Assembly: GCF_002960625.1 (NCBI RefSeq)
Contig: NZ_POJH01000034.1
Coordinates: 1-64,000, forward strand
Origin: Streptococcus suis
Lineage (GTDB): Bacteria; Bacillota; Bacilli; Lactobacillales; Streptococcaceae
Direction of reading: 5' to 3'
Length of the DNA: 64,000 nt
Part shown: positions 18,847 to 26,877 of the stretch, piece by piece
Layout: the number at the start of each line of letters is the position of its first letter
How positions within the stretch are numbered: position 1 is the first letter of the stretch
Notes under the pieces: generated by a model
The model's database searches: none
Seen by the model: only the letters and a program-made list of their open reading frames with translations
Told to the model about the DNA's origin: nothing
Program-made: the position numbers and the translations under genes

Positions 18847-19156
18847 GTTGGTCTCCTTTTCTTCCAGTAAATGTGCGGTCTGGCACCGTTAGTTCATAAT
18901 GAAATCGGTACCTGAGATAGGTTTCAAATGGTAAGTCATTGGGGCGATAGACTCCAAATAACATGAGTGGAATTGTAAAGCTAAAAACAAAACCATAGAC
19001 AAACCAATCCCCAAATTGCCAGTAAAATAGGTTCAAGCCCAATACCAAAATGGTTAGGGCGACGGCTGGAAATACAAAAATAACCTGTCTAGTTGTAAAT
19101 CCCAGCCATGCCCTGTGTTGAACCTTTGAAATGTCCTTAAAGACACGTGTGTTCAT
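18803..19156 (-). CDS. PrgI-family membrane protein of the conjugation channel
   Basis: 117 residues. It begins MNTRVFKDISKVQHRAWLGF, with two adjacent membrane helices (IFVFPAVALTILVLGLNLFY and FVYGFVFSFTIPLMLFGVY) and a short basic cytoplasmic tail. This is the size and layout of PrgI/VirB3-like T4SS subunits, which sit just before virB4, as here. The frame is open further upstream, but the start at 19,156 is chosen because GGAG lies 9 bases before it and upstream sequence reads through the intergenic region after virB6. Confidence 0.88.
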   Translation of the reverse strand: MNTRVFKDISKVQHRAWLGFTTRQVIFVFPAVALTILVLGLNLFYWQFGDWFVYGFVFSFTIPLMLFGVYRPNDLPFETYLRYRFHYELTVPDRTFTGRKGDQREKIKTLNETKDLF

Positions 19157-19217
19157 AAATGTTCTCCAATCTAAATAAGCTATAAAAAGAGGAGGCGGGC
19201 AATTTACACCCATCCTC

Positions 19218-20072
19218 CTACATCCCCAAAATACTTCGGGCGGTTCGTTGACTGCCAACTAAGGCAATGATTAACAATATGGCCTGTACCAAGCCACCAA
19301 ACATAATGACGAGTGATTCCATAACTCCAGCTCCATTTGATACGGCAATCTTTCCAGCCGATTCAAACAAGGGAACAAGAGATACAATTAGAAAAATCAA
19401 AATACCTTGAACGGCATAGACCATGATGTTTTTAAGGTAACCAATCCCAACACTTCTCCAGTCATCACTAAGGAAGGTCGGAATGGTAACAGGGGCAAAA
19501 GGAATCATCAGATAGAGTTGGATAAAGCGAATGGTAATCAAGATATTGACAACCATGATGCTGGCCATTCGTACCAACCAAATGAGAATCGCAAAAAAGC
19601 CAATAATCATTTTTCCTACAATTCCAGATCCCTTAATGCCTGAGATGGTATCATAATTAGCACCACCATTCGTGACAAGACTTGCCACTTGTTCAATAAC
19701 ATAAGAGGCAATGGCAATAATGGCTTCCACAATAACCGTCGTATTGGTAATCACGACCGCGACCATGATGTAGCTGACAATCATAGGTGCCATGGCTTCA
19801 AAGGTCATTGCACCACCTGAGTTTGCGATTTTCTTGGCCATTTTTGAAAATTCGAGTACGAGAACAACCGCAAGAATAGCTACTCCCAAAGGTTGCATAA
19901 TCCCCTTGGTAATGGCTGTCATGTAAGACCACACCGTCGGATTAAAGTCCGCTAGTGACTTAATCAAGTTGGCGGTTGATTCTAAATCCACTTGAAACCC
20001 TTCAAAAAGGCTATCGCTAGATACTTTTTCAGAGGCTAGAAATACAAAAGGTGACGTAAAATTCATCATCAT
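19218..20072 (-). CDS. VirB6/TrbL-type polytopic channel subunit
   Basis: 284 residues with about six membrane helices (for example PMIVSYIMVAVVITNTTVIV and IGFFAILIWLVRMASIMVV) and the C-terminal GLVQAILLIIALVGSQRTARSI segment common to the Gram-positive VirB6/TrsL group. An extracellular N-terminal stretch precedes the first helix. It forms the inner-membrane part of the DNA translocation channel. Three ATGs in a row open the frame at 20,072; GGGGAGGA lies about 11 bases upstream. It sits between the pilin-like gene and prgI, as in Tn5252-type elements. Confidence 0.9.
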   Translation of the reverse strand: MMMNFTSPFVFLASEKVSSDSLFEGFQVDLESTANLIKSLADFNPTVWSYMTAITKGIMQPLGVAILAVVLVLEFSKMAKKIANSGGAMTFEAMAPMIVSYIMVAVVITNTTVIVEAIIAIASYVIEQVASLVTNGGANYDTISGIKGSGIVGKMIIGFFAILIWLVRMASIMVVNILITIRFIQLYLMIPFAPVTIPTFLSDDWRSVGIGYLKNIMVYAVQGILIFLIVSLVPLFESAGKIAVSNGAGVMESLVIMFGGLVQAILLIIALVGSQRTARSILGM

Positions 20073-20090
20073 GTCATGTGCTGTCCTCCC

Positions 20091-20333
20091 CTAAATGGTA
20101 ATCTGTGTCACAAAAGCACCAGCGGCTCCCACCATGACCCCACCAACAATTTCTAGAATGGCATTTCGGACACCTGGCCCACCATCTTTAATGTTGGTTG
20201 AAAGGTTGATAATGCCCATGACAACAAGAAAGGCCCCTACTGCAATTAAGCCTTTTTGTAATAGAGACATGGCTTGAGAGAACATGGAGCTGGCGTCCAC
20301 TCCGTAAACAAAGCCTGTTAGTTTTTGATTCAT
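20091..20333 (-). CDS. VirB2/Maff2-like small conjugation membrane protein
   Basis: 80 residues with two helices (MSLLQKGLIAVGAFLVVMGI and AILEIVGGVMVGAAGAF) separated by a polar turn NIKDGGPGVR. This matches the Maff2/VirB2-like small subunits that precede virB6 in Gram-positive T4SS operons; it is a candidate pilin-like channel component. The start at 20,333 (MNQKLTGFVYG) has GAGG 6 bases upstream and is preferred over an ATG four codons earlier that overlaps the RBS. It lies immediately after virD4. Confidence 0.85.
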   Translation of the reverse strand: MNQKLTGFVYGVDASSMFSQAMSLLQKGLIAVGAFLVVMGIINLSTNIKDGGPGVRNAILEIVGGVMVGAAGAFVTQITI

Positions 20334-20350
20334 ATAATTCCTCATTTCTA

Positions 20351-22168
20351 TTAATGTAGTGTCGTTTCTGTGCTTAAATCCCTTATTTTATGGCCTGACA
20401 AATCTATCTCTTCCTCAGTGATTAGGGGATTGATGTGGTAGTGCCACCAGCGTTCATCGGTTTCCTTATCCGCAAGCCATTTCCAATTCTTATGTTTGGG
20501 TGGAAAATATTTCTTGGTTCGAAAAACAGGAACCCCTGCAATGCGTACAAGGCACTCATCTCGTTTCATATTCCCGACTTCATCAGCCGTCATCAAGTCA
20601 CGGGCAATTTTCTGGTGAGAGGTAGAACTTGAACCCGTCTGCCCAAAAGAACGACTGGTACTTCTGACATCAATGGTTTGTTTGCCTAATAGACCACTCA
20701 TAAATTTGAAAGTTTCCTCGTCATTTCCACCCAAATAGAGGAGGCTGTCACAGTTCCCCAGTATAGTTTTCCAAGCCTCTTTTTCCTTATAAAGTCCTTG
20801 GAGTTGAGCGATATTTTGCAAGATAGGAACTAAGCTCATGTTTCTAGAGCGAACCGTTGAGGTTTGTTCGGCAAAGTCTGGGATTTCTCCGACATTCGCA
20901 AACTCATCCAGATAGCTTCTAACATGAATAGGCAGTTGCCCTTTAAAGTCCACATCAGCCTGTCTGGTCAAAGTGGCGAAAACCGTAGAGAAAAATAAAG
21001 CAGATAGGAAACGAAAGGTCGTATCATTATCTGGAATAACAAGATATACCATGGTCTTTTGAGTGCCCCACGTTTTCAAATCCATAGTGTCTTTTTGCGT
21101 CAAATCAATCACCGATTGAATATTAAAAAGGGCGAACTTAGCGGTCGTCACAGCAATGACCGAATCCAAGGTCTTGTCCTTGTAGTTCTGAAAATCCGCC
21201 CAGTTTCGCATGGTAAAGTTTTCGTGACCATATTTTTTAGCATAATCTTCAAACAGGACTTCAAGAACACTTTTGTCCTGATTGTCTCCCTTTGATAAGA
21301 GTTTGATGAGTTTCCCAATCTCAGAAAAGGCTGGATAACGGCCATGCTCACGTCTTGCTTCCTGCTCTTGCTTGGAACTTCCTGGAGGATTGTAAAAATC
21401 CACCAAATAAGAGGCAATAGCTCTCACCAATGTCATGGAAGCCTCGTCCCAAAATGGATCACTGCGAGAACCAGACCCACGGGTATTGTTAAAATAGACC
21501 GTTAACATGCGGTTCAAATCATTCTCAGTTTCTACATAACGAAAGGGATTAAAACCGTCTGAATTGGTCATATTAACCAAGTCTAAAACCTTGACCTGAT
21601 AACCGTTTTCTAAAAAGAGTTTACCTGTCTTCTCAGCCAAATGGTCTTTAGGATCTACGACAATATTGGAACAATTAAGTTGGATAAGGTTGGGTTTAAC
21701 AAATCGAAAGGTCTTGCCTGCCCCAGAACCCCCAATGACAATCAAATTTTTATTTCGGTCAAACTGGGGTTTCTTCTTTTCCAACAAGGTTAGACGAACA
21801 TCACGAGCCATAATCGTGTCATTGAAAGGATTCTTACTGTAAAAGTTCCGCTTTTCCTTACTGTTTCCAAATCGTGCAGAACCGTATTCTTCCCCTTCTC
21901 GATAGACTTTCTGTCCTGTCGATACATAAAGATAGACTAGTGTCATCATTAGAACCCCAAGGATAAAGGCAAGAAGAGATTTTTGAGTAAAGGAAAATAG
22001 CCATAAAGGATTGAAAACCTGATTTAACCCCTCTCCTAAGAGGTAGGCAAAACGTTCCATAGGTGGGGCATTGGTTAAACTATCATAGAGCAGGGTTAGA
22101 CGATGGCAGAAATAACCAAAGGCGAGCCCCATGAGTCCAAAGACTAAAGCTTTTCGTCTTGAATACAT
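20351..22168 (-). CDS. virD4: VirD4/TraG-type coupling protein
   Basis: 605-residue ATPase that recruits the relaxase-DNA complex to the secretion channel. It has two N-terminal membrane helices (VFGLMGLAFGYFCHRLTLLY and LLAFILGVLMMTLVYLYV), Walker A GGSGAGKTF near residue 145 and Walker B-type YLDEFANVG near 418, all typical of TraG/VirD4. The ATG at 22,168 overlaps the stop of the pcfB-like gene by one base (TAATG), and the RBS AAGGAGGTGA lies in the end of that gene, so translation is coupled. The gene appears intact. Confidence 0.96.
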   Translation of the reverse strand: MYSRRKALVFGLMGLAFGYFCHRLTLLYDSLTNAPPMERFAYLLGEGLNQVFNPLWLFSFTQKSLLAFILGVLMMTLVYLYVSTGQKVYREGEEYGSARFGNSKEKRNFYSKNPFNDTIMARDVRLTLLEKKKPQFDRNKNLIVIGGSGAGKTFRFVKPNLIQLNCSNIVVDPKDHLAEKTGKLFLENGYQVKVLDLVNMTNSDGFNPFRYVETENDLNRMLTVYFNNTRGSGSRSDPFWDEASMTLVRAIASYLVDFYNPPGSSKQEQEARREHGRYPAFSEIGKLIKLLSKGDNQDKSVLEVLFEDYAKKYGHENFTMRNWADFQNYKDKTLDSVIAVTTAKFALFNIQSVIDLTQKDTMDLKTWGTQKTMVYLVIPDNDTTFRFLSALFFSTVFATLTRQADVDFKGQLPIHVRSYLDEFANVGEIPDFAEQTSTVRSRNMSLVPILQNIAQLQGLYKEKEAWKTILGNCDSLLYLGGNDEETFKFMSGLLGKQTIDVRSTSRSFGQTGSSSTSHQKIARDLMTADEVGNMKRDECLVRIAGVPVFRTKKYFPPKHKNWKWLADKETDERWWHYHINPLITEEEIDLSGHKIRDLSTETTLH

Positions 22169-22656
22169 TACAAGGTCACCTCCTTGGTTTTGACTGCCGA
22201 AGGTTCTGTCACTCTTATTTTTTCTTTGGCCAGTTCTATCTCTTGGTCCAAGGTTTTATCAAAGGTTAGACCTTCTAACTTTTCTGGATTAGACATCAGT
22301 TTCTTCAACAATTCATCCAAGTGATGATCGAGCAAGGTCTTATCCTTGGCATAAAAGTAGAGATAGTCTTTTTGCCAACTAATTGCAATTGGCAGTTTTT
22401 CTGACTCCATTAGCTCCTTAAATTTCTCCACATCGATTGGCTTATCCAGTATGTCTTTACTAACATCTATCGCTTCAATTGCGTAAGGGCTTTGAAGGAG
22501 TTCTTCCAGTTTTTGAACCCCAATTTTATAAGCCGAATCTTGAGCTAAGGCTTGCCTAGCCGACCATTCTAAGAGCTTTAAGAGGGTTCTGACTGTCAAT
22601 AAACTACTTCTTTCCACGTATTGCATCGCTTGACGTTCTTGTTGTTCAGATGACAT
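22168..22656 (-). CDS. PcfB-like (DUF3801) conjugation accessory protein
   Basis: 162 residues, soluble, helical. The order pcfB-virD4 and the sequence (SLLTVRTLLKLLEWSARQAL near the start, PIAISWQKDYLYFYAKDK in the middle) match the PcfB/DUF3801 family of conjugative plasmids and ICEs, which works next to the coupling protein; the biochemical role is not settled. The start at 22,656 (MSSEQQERQ) has a near-perfect RBS AGGAGGTCACC; a 12-residue upstream extension is unlikely. The end overlaps virD4. Confidence 0.8.
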   Translation of the reverse strand: MSSEQQERQAMQYVERSSLLTVRTLLKLLEWSARQALAQDSAYKIGVQKLEELLQSPYAIEAIDVSKDILDKPIDVEKFKELMESEKLPIAISWQKDYLYFYAKDKTLLDHHLDELLKKLMSNPEKLEGLTFDKTLDQEIELAKEKIRVTEPSAVKTKEVTL

Positions 22657-22732
22657 GGTGACCTCCTCTTTTTTCGATTCCCTATCAAACATAAGGTGTT
22701 TTCATAATACGGAAACACTCTTGATTTTGGTA

Positions 22733-23317
22733 TCACAAGAAAGTTACGACATAAGCCAAACTATTCCAAAGTAAATGTAAGGCGATTACCATCATACAAT
22801 CAGTTTTCAATCGAACAGCAGCCAAGGTCAAGCCAAGATAGCTATACATGAGCCAACTCCCTAACTGATTGGGTCCATGGGATAGAACAAAGACAAAACT
22901 GGTCACGCCTATTTGTACAAAAGGGAATGTCAATTTTTCCCACAGCAGTTGCCTATAAACTACCTCTTCAAGGACACTTGCATTTATTAGAAATAATAAA
23001 AAGATAATAGGAGGAACCTGTTTTCCTACTTGTACCAATACCGCTTGATTCCTAGTCTGAACTGGAAATAGGAAGCTGATGAAGACTGCAAAAGCAACCA
23101 TACACACAAAACCAAGAAGCAACCAACTTAGGCGATTTCTTAAGGTTATTTTTTTTGCTTGAAGAGTTTTATGACGGGCAATCTCTAAGCAAGTCACACT
23201 TAATAGGACCAATTGTAGCAAGACTATACCCTCTATTGTCAGATACTCTTTCAGGTATAAACTCACCAGAAGACCGTTAAGCTGTATAGCTAGATAAAAC
23301 AACACTATCCTTATCAT
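22733..23317 (-). CDS. CPBP-family intramembrane metalloprotease in the ICE
   Basis: 194 residues with about six membrane helices and the CPBP/Abi motif: EEVVYRQ near residue 118, a second-motif histidine in FVFVLSHGPNQLG, and the final helical H..N motif (ALHLLWNSLAY). The catalytic Glu-Glu, Arg and His are present. Family members cleave CAAX-like or peptide substrates or give self-immunity to peptides. Start: ATG at 23,317, two bases after the XRE-like gene, with AGAGG upstream. It is the last gene before pcfB/virD4, with about 75 bases between. Confidence 0.88.
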   Translation of the reverse strand: MIRIVLFYLAIQLNGLLVSLYLKEYLTIEGIVLLQLVLLSVTCLEIARHKTLQAKKITLRNRLSWLLLGFVCMVAFAVFISFLFPVQTRNQAVLVQVGKQVPPIIFLLFLINASVLEEVVYRQLLWEKLTFPFVQIGVTSFVFVLSHGPNQLGSWLMYSYLGLTLAAVRLKTDCMMVIALHLLWNSLAYVVTFL

Positions 23318-23319
23318 TG

Positions 23320-23553
23320 TCACCTCTTGAATAAATCTTCATAATCAATATCTAAGACTAGAACGATTCGCTCAACCCATCTAGTTTGTGGCATCAGACG
23401 ATTGGATTTGTAATGTCGCAGTTTTTGATAGAGGCGATTAAACTCACTGGGATAGACATATTGACCTTTGAATACCTTTCGAGCTAGTTCTGCCCAAGTG
23501 AGTTCTTTTTCGGCCAGAATGATCTCTAAATTGTCCCAAAATCGTTCATTCAT
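23320..23553 (-). CDS. Small XRE-like helix-turn-helix protein
   Basis: 77 residues from MNERFWDNLEIILAEKELTW. The ELTWAELARKVFKG segment looks like a helix-turn-helix and the end (RIVLVLDIDYEDLFKR) is the usual closing helix of XRE/Cro proteins, but the middle (YPSEFNRLYQKLRHYKSN) is longer than in classic XRE domains. Probably a DNA-binding regulator of the ICE. The frame is open upstream across the Spx-like gene, but the ATG at 23,553 is the first codon with conserved-looking sequence after it; AGGTG lies about 8 bases before. It starts 8 bases after the Spx-like stop. Confidence 0.7.
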   Translation of the reverse strand: MNERFWDNLEIILAEKELTWAELARKVFKGQYVYPSEFNRLYQKLRHYKSNRLMPQTRWVERIVLVLDIDYEDLFKR

Positions 23554-23561
23554 CTTCACAC

Positions 23562-23945
23562 CTATCCTGTCACTTGTTTCATCAAGCTGGCCTGAAACAG
23601 TTCTTCTTTTACCTGTCTGGGAAGAAAGGTTCGCACTTCGTCTAGCCCAATAGCTGGATAGACATGATTCTGACAAACAATGAGTGGCAACCGAAGATTC
23701 TGGTCTGGCTTTTGGAGAATGAGCTGAATCATCTCATTCAAACTTATCGAATATTGACGTTTAAAGCGAAGAAATCGTGGCGACAGCAACTCAAAACAAT
23801 CCGTGGTTTTGGCAAAGAGTGACAGTAAGATTTCACGGTTTACATCACACGCTTTTGTACAACGATAAGTCACCCCATAGGTCGTCAAAATGGTTAGTAA
23901 GTCTTGATTTGTATTGACATTATTTCCTAGATATACCTCAAGCAT
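23562..23945 (-). CDS. Spx/ArsC-fold protein lacking the N-terminal CxxC redox switch
   Basis: 127 residues. The C-terminal half lines up with Spx: LSPRFLRFK, then a SLNEMIQLILQKPDQNLRLP segment, then PLIVCQNHVYPAIGLDEVRTFLPRQVKE, compared with the [26 protein letters not shown] ending of Spx. In Spx the N-terminus carries CxxC at residues 10-13; here it reads MLEVYLGNNVNTNQDLL with no cysteine pair. The fold is recognised from pattern, not a search. Spx proteins bind the RNA polymerase alpha C-terminal domain and redirect transcription, so this may be a redox-blind polymerase-binding regulator of the ICE. It is followed 8 bases later by the XRE-like gene. Confidence 0.72.
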   Translation of the reverse strand: MLEVYLGNNVNTNQDLLTILTTYGVTYRCTKACDVNREILLSLFAKTTDCFELLSPRFLRFKRQYSISLNEMIQLILQKPDQNLRLPLIVCQNHVYPAIGLDEVRTFLPRQVKEELFQASLMKQVTG

Positions 23946-23955
23946 AGGCTCCTCC

Positions 23956-24384
23956 TTATAGGGTTAGGCTATTTTCAACTGTTGGTTCAGGAGTTGAGAA
24001 ATAGCGACTCATATCAATGGGCATCCGTCCTTCACCAAAGCACTTGACCGTCACTAAAGTCGTTAAAATGCCATCCTTTCCCCTAGCAGAATAATTTTCA
24101 CCAAAGGCACGAAAGGCCAAGTGATTGTCTTTCGTCAATAATGTATCTACACCATTTTTAATATCCCTAGTTTCCATAAAATCCGAAATTCGATGAAGAT
24201 TGGATTCGTAGAATAGGGGATCATTCATCTCTTTGTGGTAATCATCTTCAAAAGTTACCTCAAAGTCACAATCAAAATTAGGGAGCGACAGTATCTTTTG
24301 TAATAACTGATTGGCTTCTGCTTGGTGAATACGTCCTTCTAATTCGGTACAATCTAGGATACTTTTCTTATGTAGTAGGTTCAT
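23956..24384 (-). CDS. Conserved-looking ICE protein of unknown function, 142 aa
   Basis: I do not recognise the family. Soluble and acidic, with no signal or membrane segment. It begins MNLLHKKSILDCTELEG and includes FDCDFEVTFEDDYHKEMNDP and NHLAFRAFGENYSARGKDG. The start lies inside the end of the cytosine methylase gene (17-base overlap), so the two are coupled, and the Spx-like gene follows after 10 bases. The position suggests a role in element regulation or DNA processing, but nothing in the sequence proves it. Confidence 0.75.
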   Translation of the reverse strand: MNLLHKKSILDCTELEGRIHQAEANQLLQKILSLPNFDCDFEVTFEDDYHKEMNDPLFYESNLHRISDFMETRDIKNGVDTLLTKDNHLAFRAFGENYSARGKDGILTTLVTVKCFGEGRMPIDMSRYFSTPEPTVENSLTL

Positions 24385-25723
24385 GTTTTTCTTCCTCTTC
24401 TATTCTTCTAAATTCTCTGGCAATGGCTTCAATAACTGTGACAGTCACGCTATTGCCGGCCTGTTTGTATAGTTGGCTCTTACTGGAAACACTTTCTGCT
24501 CTTTCATAAGCCCAATCAGGAAAGCCTTGAAGTCTGAAACACTCTCTTGGTGTCAGTCGTCTTATTCTCAGGCGATAGAGTTTTCCTTCTAAGACAATGC
24601 CTGTGACTTCATACCACTTATCCTGTCGATATTCCAGAGCAGCAACCACCACTCCCATATTGTCTGAAGTTGTCAAGGTATTGGATATTCCCTTTCCCAC
24701 ACGTCCCCTACGTTTGGTTGAGGCTGGATAAGCCAGATTGACAGAGTCTCCAAGAGTTGCCTTTGCGTACCCTGTTTTTGTGGCTTCCTTGATTTTCAGA
24801 AATGGTAGCTCCTCCCTCAGCAAAATCTTTGGCACCTTGTCTCCACCTTGCATGGTGGTCAAGGTCGGTGACAAACCAGAAATGTCAAAGACTCTTCCAG
24901 TCTGGTCAAAGCTAGTCGGCAGATTTCCTGCGACAACAACCCCGTGTCTGTCTTGACTAGTCAAAGTGAACATAGGGTCTTGGTTATCCTTAAAGCGACG
25001 CCCATGTTGCCGTTTTTCAAGTCTATCTGGTGTTGAGACTGGAATGGCGATTTTAGCCCCCTCTCCTTTACCTCTTGGTAGTGTAGGAGCAAGTCCACTC
25101 GTCAGATAGATTTCACCATTCAAACCACGTTTAGAGGGATTGATATTTCCTAGCCTTTCAAGATGAGCTGGGCTGTTTTCTCTTCTGAGAGGAAATATGA
25201 ATCTGGAACGGTATCTTCTAGAATGTCCGATAATAAAGACCCGCTCTCTGTTCTGCGGGACTTGGAAGTCCTTACTGTTAAGCACCTGCCATTCGACATC
25301 ATACCCCAATTCATCCATCGTGGAGAGGATTGTGGCGAACGTCCGTCCCTCGTCGTGATTGAGTAGGCCTTTGACGTTTTCCAAAAATAGAAAACGTGGT
25401 TGGATTTGTTTGGCCGCTCGAGCAATCTCAAAAAAGAGAGTCCCTCGAGTATCTTCAAATCCCAGTCGTCTGCCTGCGAGTGAAAAAGCTTGGCAAGGAA
25501 ATCCCCCGCAGATGATGTCCACTTGCCCTCTAAATTGTCTAAAGTCATGGTCTGTGACCTCTTTAATGTCATGGTATTCAATTTCCCCTTCTGTGTTAAA
25601 CATAGCTTTATAAGATGTTCTAGCGAATTTATCAATTTCACAAAAGCCCAGACATTTATGACCCTGTGATTCCATCCCTAGCCTAAAACCGCCTATCCCA
25701 GCAAATAAATCTAAAAATTTCAT
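24368..25723 (-). CDS. DNA (cytosine-5) methyltransferase of the ICE
   Basis: 451 residues with all key C5-methylase motifs in order: I DLFAGIGGFRLGM (residue 4 on), IV GGFPCQAFSLAG with the catalytic Cys (near 76), VI FLFLENVKGL, VIII QNRERVFIIG, a long variable target-recognition region (about 190-390), IX RRLTPRECFRLQGFP and X QAGNSVTVTVIEAIA. It appears catalytically intact. No restriction endonuclease is adjacent, so it is an orphan methylase; Tn5252-type ICEs are known to carry such a gene, presumably to protect the element on entry into restricting hosts. The recognition sequence cannot be read from the protein. An intrinsic terminator lies just upstream of its RBS (AGAGGAAAA). Confidence 0.95.
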   Translation of the reverse strand: MKFLDLFAGIGGFRLGMESQGHKCLGFCEIDKFARTSYKAMFNTEGEIEYHDIKEVTDHDFRQFRGQVDIICGGFPCQAFSLAGRRLGFEDTRGTLFFEIARAAKQIQPRFLFLENVKGLLNHDEGRTFATILSTMDELGYDVEWQVLNSKDFQVPQNRERVFIIGHSRRYRSRFIFPLRRENSPAHLERLGNINPSKRGLNGEIYLTSGLAPTLPRGKGEGAKIAIPVSTPDRLEKRQHGRRFKDNQDPMFTLTSQDRHGVVVAGNLPTSFDQTGRVFDISGLSPTLTTMQGGDKVPKILLREELPFLKIKEATKTGYAKATLGDSVNLAYPASTKRRGRVGKGISNTLTTSDNMGVVVAALEYRQDKWYEVTGIVLEGKLYRLRIRRLTPRECFRLQGFPDWAYERAESVSSKSQLYKQAGNSVTVTVIEAIAREFRRIEEEEKHEPTT

Positions 25724-25742
25724 TTTTCCTCTCTTTCCAACT

Positions 25743-25771
25743 AAAAAAGAGCCTTACACTTGTAAAACTCT
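25743..25771 (-). terminator. Intrinsic terminator directly upstream of the methylase gene
   Basis: Stem AGAGTTTTAC/GTAAGGCTCT on the minus strand (two G-U pairs), 4-base loop, followed by TTTTTT and then, about 20 bases later, the methylase start. There is no space for a promoter between hairpin and gene, so methylase expression depends on read-through or regulated antitermination. Confidence 0.7.
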
Positions 25772-25774
25772 TGC

Positions 25775-25870
25775 TTATATATGATCATCCATTTCTGGTG
25801 CACGGATTTCTTCAACAATCAAAATGATGATAGAAATCAGATAGATTCCGCCTAGTATTCACCAAATCAA
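25775..25870 (-). pseudogene. Decayed micro-gene for a ~31-residue membrane peptide
   Basis: A TTG start at 25,870 lies 8 bases after GGGAGG, which is part of the last codons of repA. The frame reads Met-Ile-Trp-stop and then continues open for 27 codons as ILGGIYLISIIILIVEEIR followed by an acidic end (APEMDDHI). If the fourth codon TGA were TGG, the product would be a one-helix membrane peptide of about 31 residues with normal start and RBS. Either a nonsense mutation has killed a small gene, or the stop is read through. The open continuation could be chance, although its hydrophobic pattern argues against that. Confidence 0.4.
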
Positions 25871-25871
25871 C

Positions 25872-26690
25872 TTAATCACCTCCCTTTCCTTCTTGTCGTC
25901 TCAGTTGCTTGGTCCACTCTGACAGCACACCATTAAATACGTATTCAGCTATTACTTCCGCTGACCGAGCAAATCGCATATGTTCCAATGCATACTGATA
26001 CCGGTCACTAAAATAAATCATGGCATAGTCACTAGCTGACTGAGATAGACCCGTCTGTCTTAACTGGTCATGAACCAAACCCCAAATATAATCTCGATCG
26101 TACTTGGTCACGCCATCGACTTTTGAAGTAAAGTTCTCTTCTTGTTTCTCAACTACTTGCTGCCTCTCCTCCTCGTCCTCAATAAGGAAATCACTCCCTT
26201 TAGTTTCACTATATTTAGTCTCACTTCCTTCAGTCTCACTAGGGGCTGAATTTAAGACCGGCCCCGTCTTTCTTTGAGACCCCCCTAGTGTTTTTTTAAC
26301 ACTAGCCCCGTTTGAATCGGAGACTGGGGTAGGTTCATGTTCTAATTCCCCCAAGTAAATTTTATTTGCCATACGACCTTTTTCACTAGAGGACTGTTGG
26401 ACTTCATCAATTAAGCCATATTCGCGTAAGGTTTTCTTGATAGAGAGTAGTTTTGACTTTGAACAGCCTAAAAGTGCCATCAGATTTGAATTGGAATAAA
26501 TCAAATAAATAGCCCCATCCTCATCAATCCAACCTTTACTCAAAGACAACTCCAACCTATCTTTTAAAACCGCGTAGGCTACCTTAACCTCCAGCTTCAT
26601 ATCCTTATAACGTTCACTCTCAAACAAAATTTTAGGGAGTTTATAATAACGCTCTGATGTCTGATACTGATTAGCGGTAATTCGTTTCAT
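25872..26690 (-). CDS. repA: RepA_N-type replication initiator of the ICE
   Basis: 272 residues. The N-terminal 115 residues (RYYKLPKILFESERYKDMKL, then ALLGCSKSKLLSIKKTL and GLIDEVQQ) are the RepA_N winged-helix initiator domain; the middle is a variable low-complexity linker (about 125-190) and the C-terminus a small helical domain. RepA on ICEs is thought to support theta-type replication of the excised circle and so keep it through cell division. The start overlaps the stop of the small upstream gene by 4 bases. Iterons for RepA binding were not evident by eye in the flanks. Confidence 0.9.
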   Translation of the reverse strand: MKRITANQYQTSERYYKLPKILFESERYKDMKLEVKVAYAVLKDRLELSLSKGWIDEDGAIYLIYSNSNLMALLGCSKSKLLSIKKTLREYGLIDEVQQSSSEKGRMANKIYLGELEHEPTPVSDSNGASVKKTLGGSQRKTGPVLNSAPSETEGSETKYSETKGSDFLIEDEEERQQVVEKQEENFTSKVDGVTKYDRDYIWGLVHDQLRQTGLSQSASDYAMIYFSDRYQYALEHMRFARSAEVIAEYVFNGVLSEWTKQLRRQEGKGGD

Positions 26691-26860
26691 GATTGTCCCT
26701 CCAAAACTAAAATTCCAACATTTCCAAATTCATCAAATCGGATTAAACCTACTTGTTCCAATTCATCAACCAGATGAGTTGCTTTCTCAATATCAACTCC
26801 TAAAATAGCCACGAGATGACACATCACGATTTGGCGTGATGATTGTTCCTTCTTTTTCAT
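26687..26860 (-). CDS. 57-residue protein upstream of repA
   Basis: Function not recognised. From MKKKEQSSRQIVMCHL the protein is a compact helix-helix-beta unit (VDIEKATHLVDELEQVGLIRFDEFGNVGILVL), resembling a minimal winged helix. The start at 26,860 has a strong RBS (AAGGAGGAATTC) and is preferred over an upstream in-frame ATG lying in the terminator region. The stop overlaps repA (ATGA). It is the first gene at this end of the ICE, so it may regulate repA (inference). Confidence 0.75.
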   Translation of the reverse strand: MKKKEQSSRQIVMCHLVAILGVDIEKATHLVDELEQVGLIRFDEFGNVGILVLEGQS

Positions 26861-26877
26861 GAATTCCTCCTTAAAAT

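Noticed and set aside
22693..22732. GTGTTT/AAACAC hairpin upstream of the pcfB-like gene as a fourth regulated terminator
   Set aside because: No T-run follows on either strand, so it was not counted as a terminator.
24368..25723. Complete restriction-modification system
   Set aside because: Neighbours (unknown small protein, Spx-like, RepA) show no endonuclease motifs.
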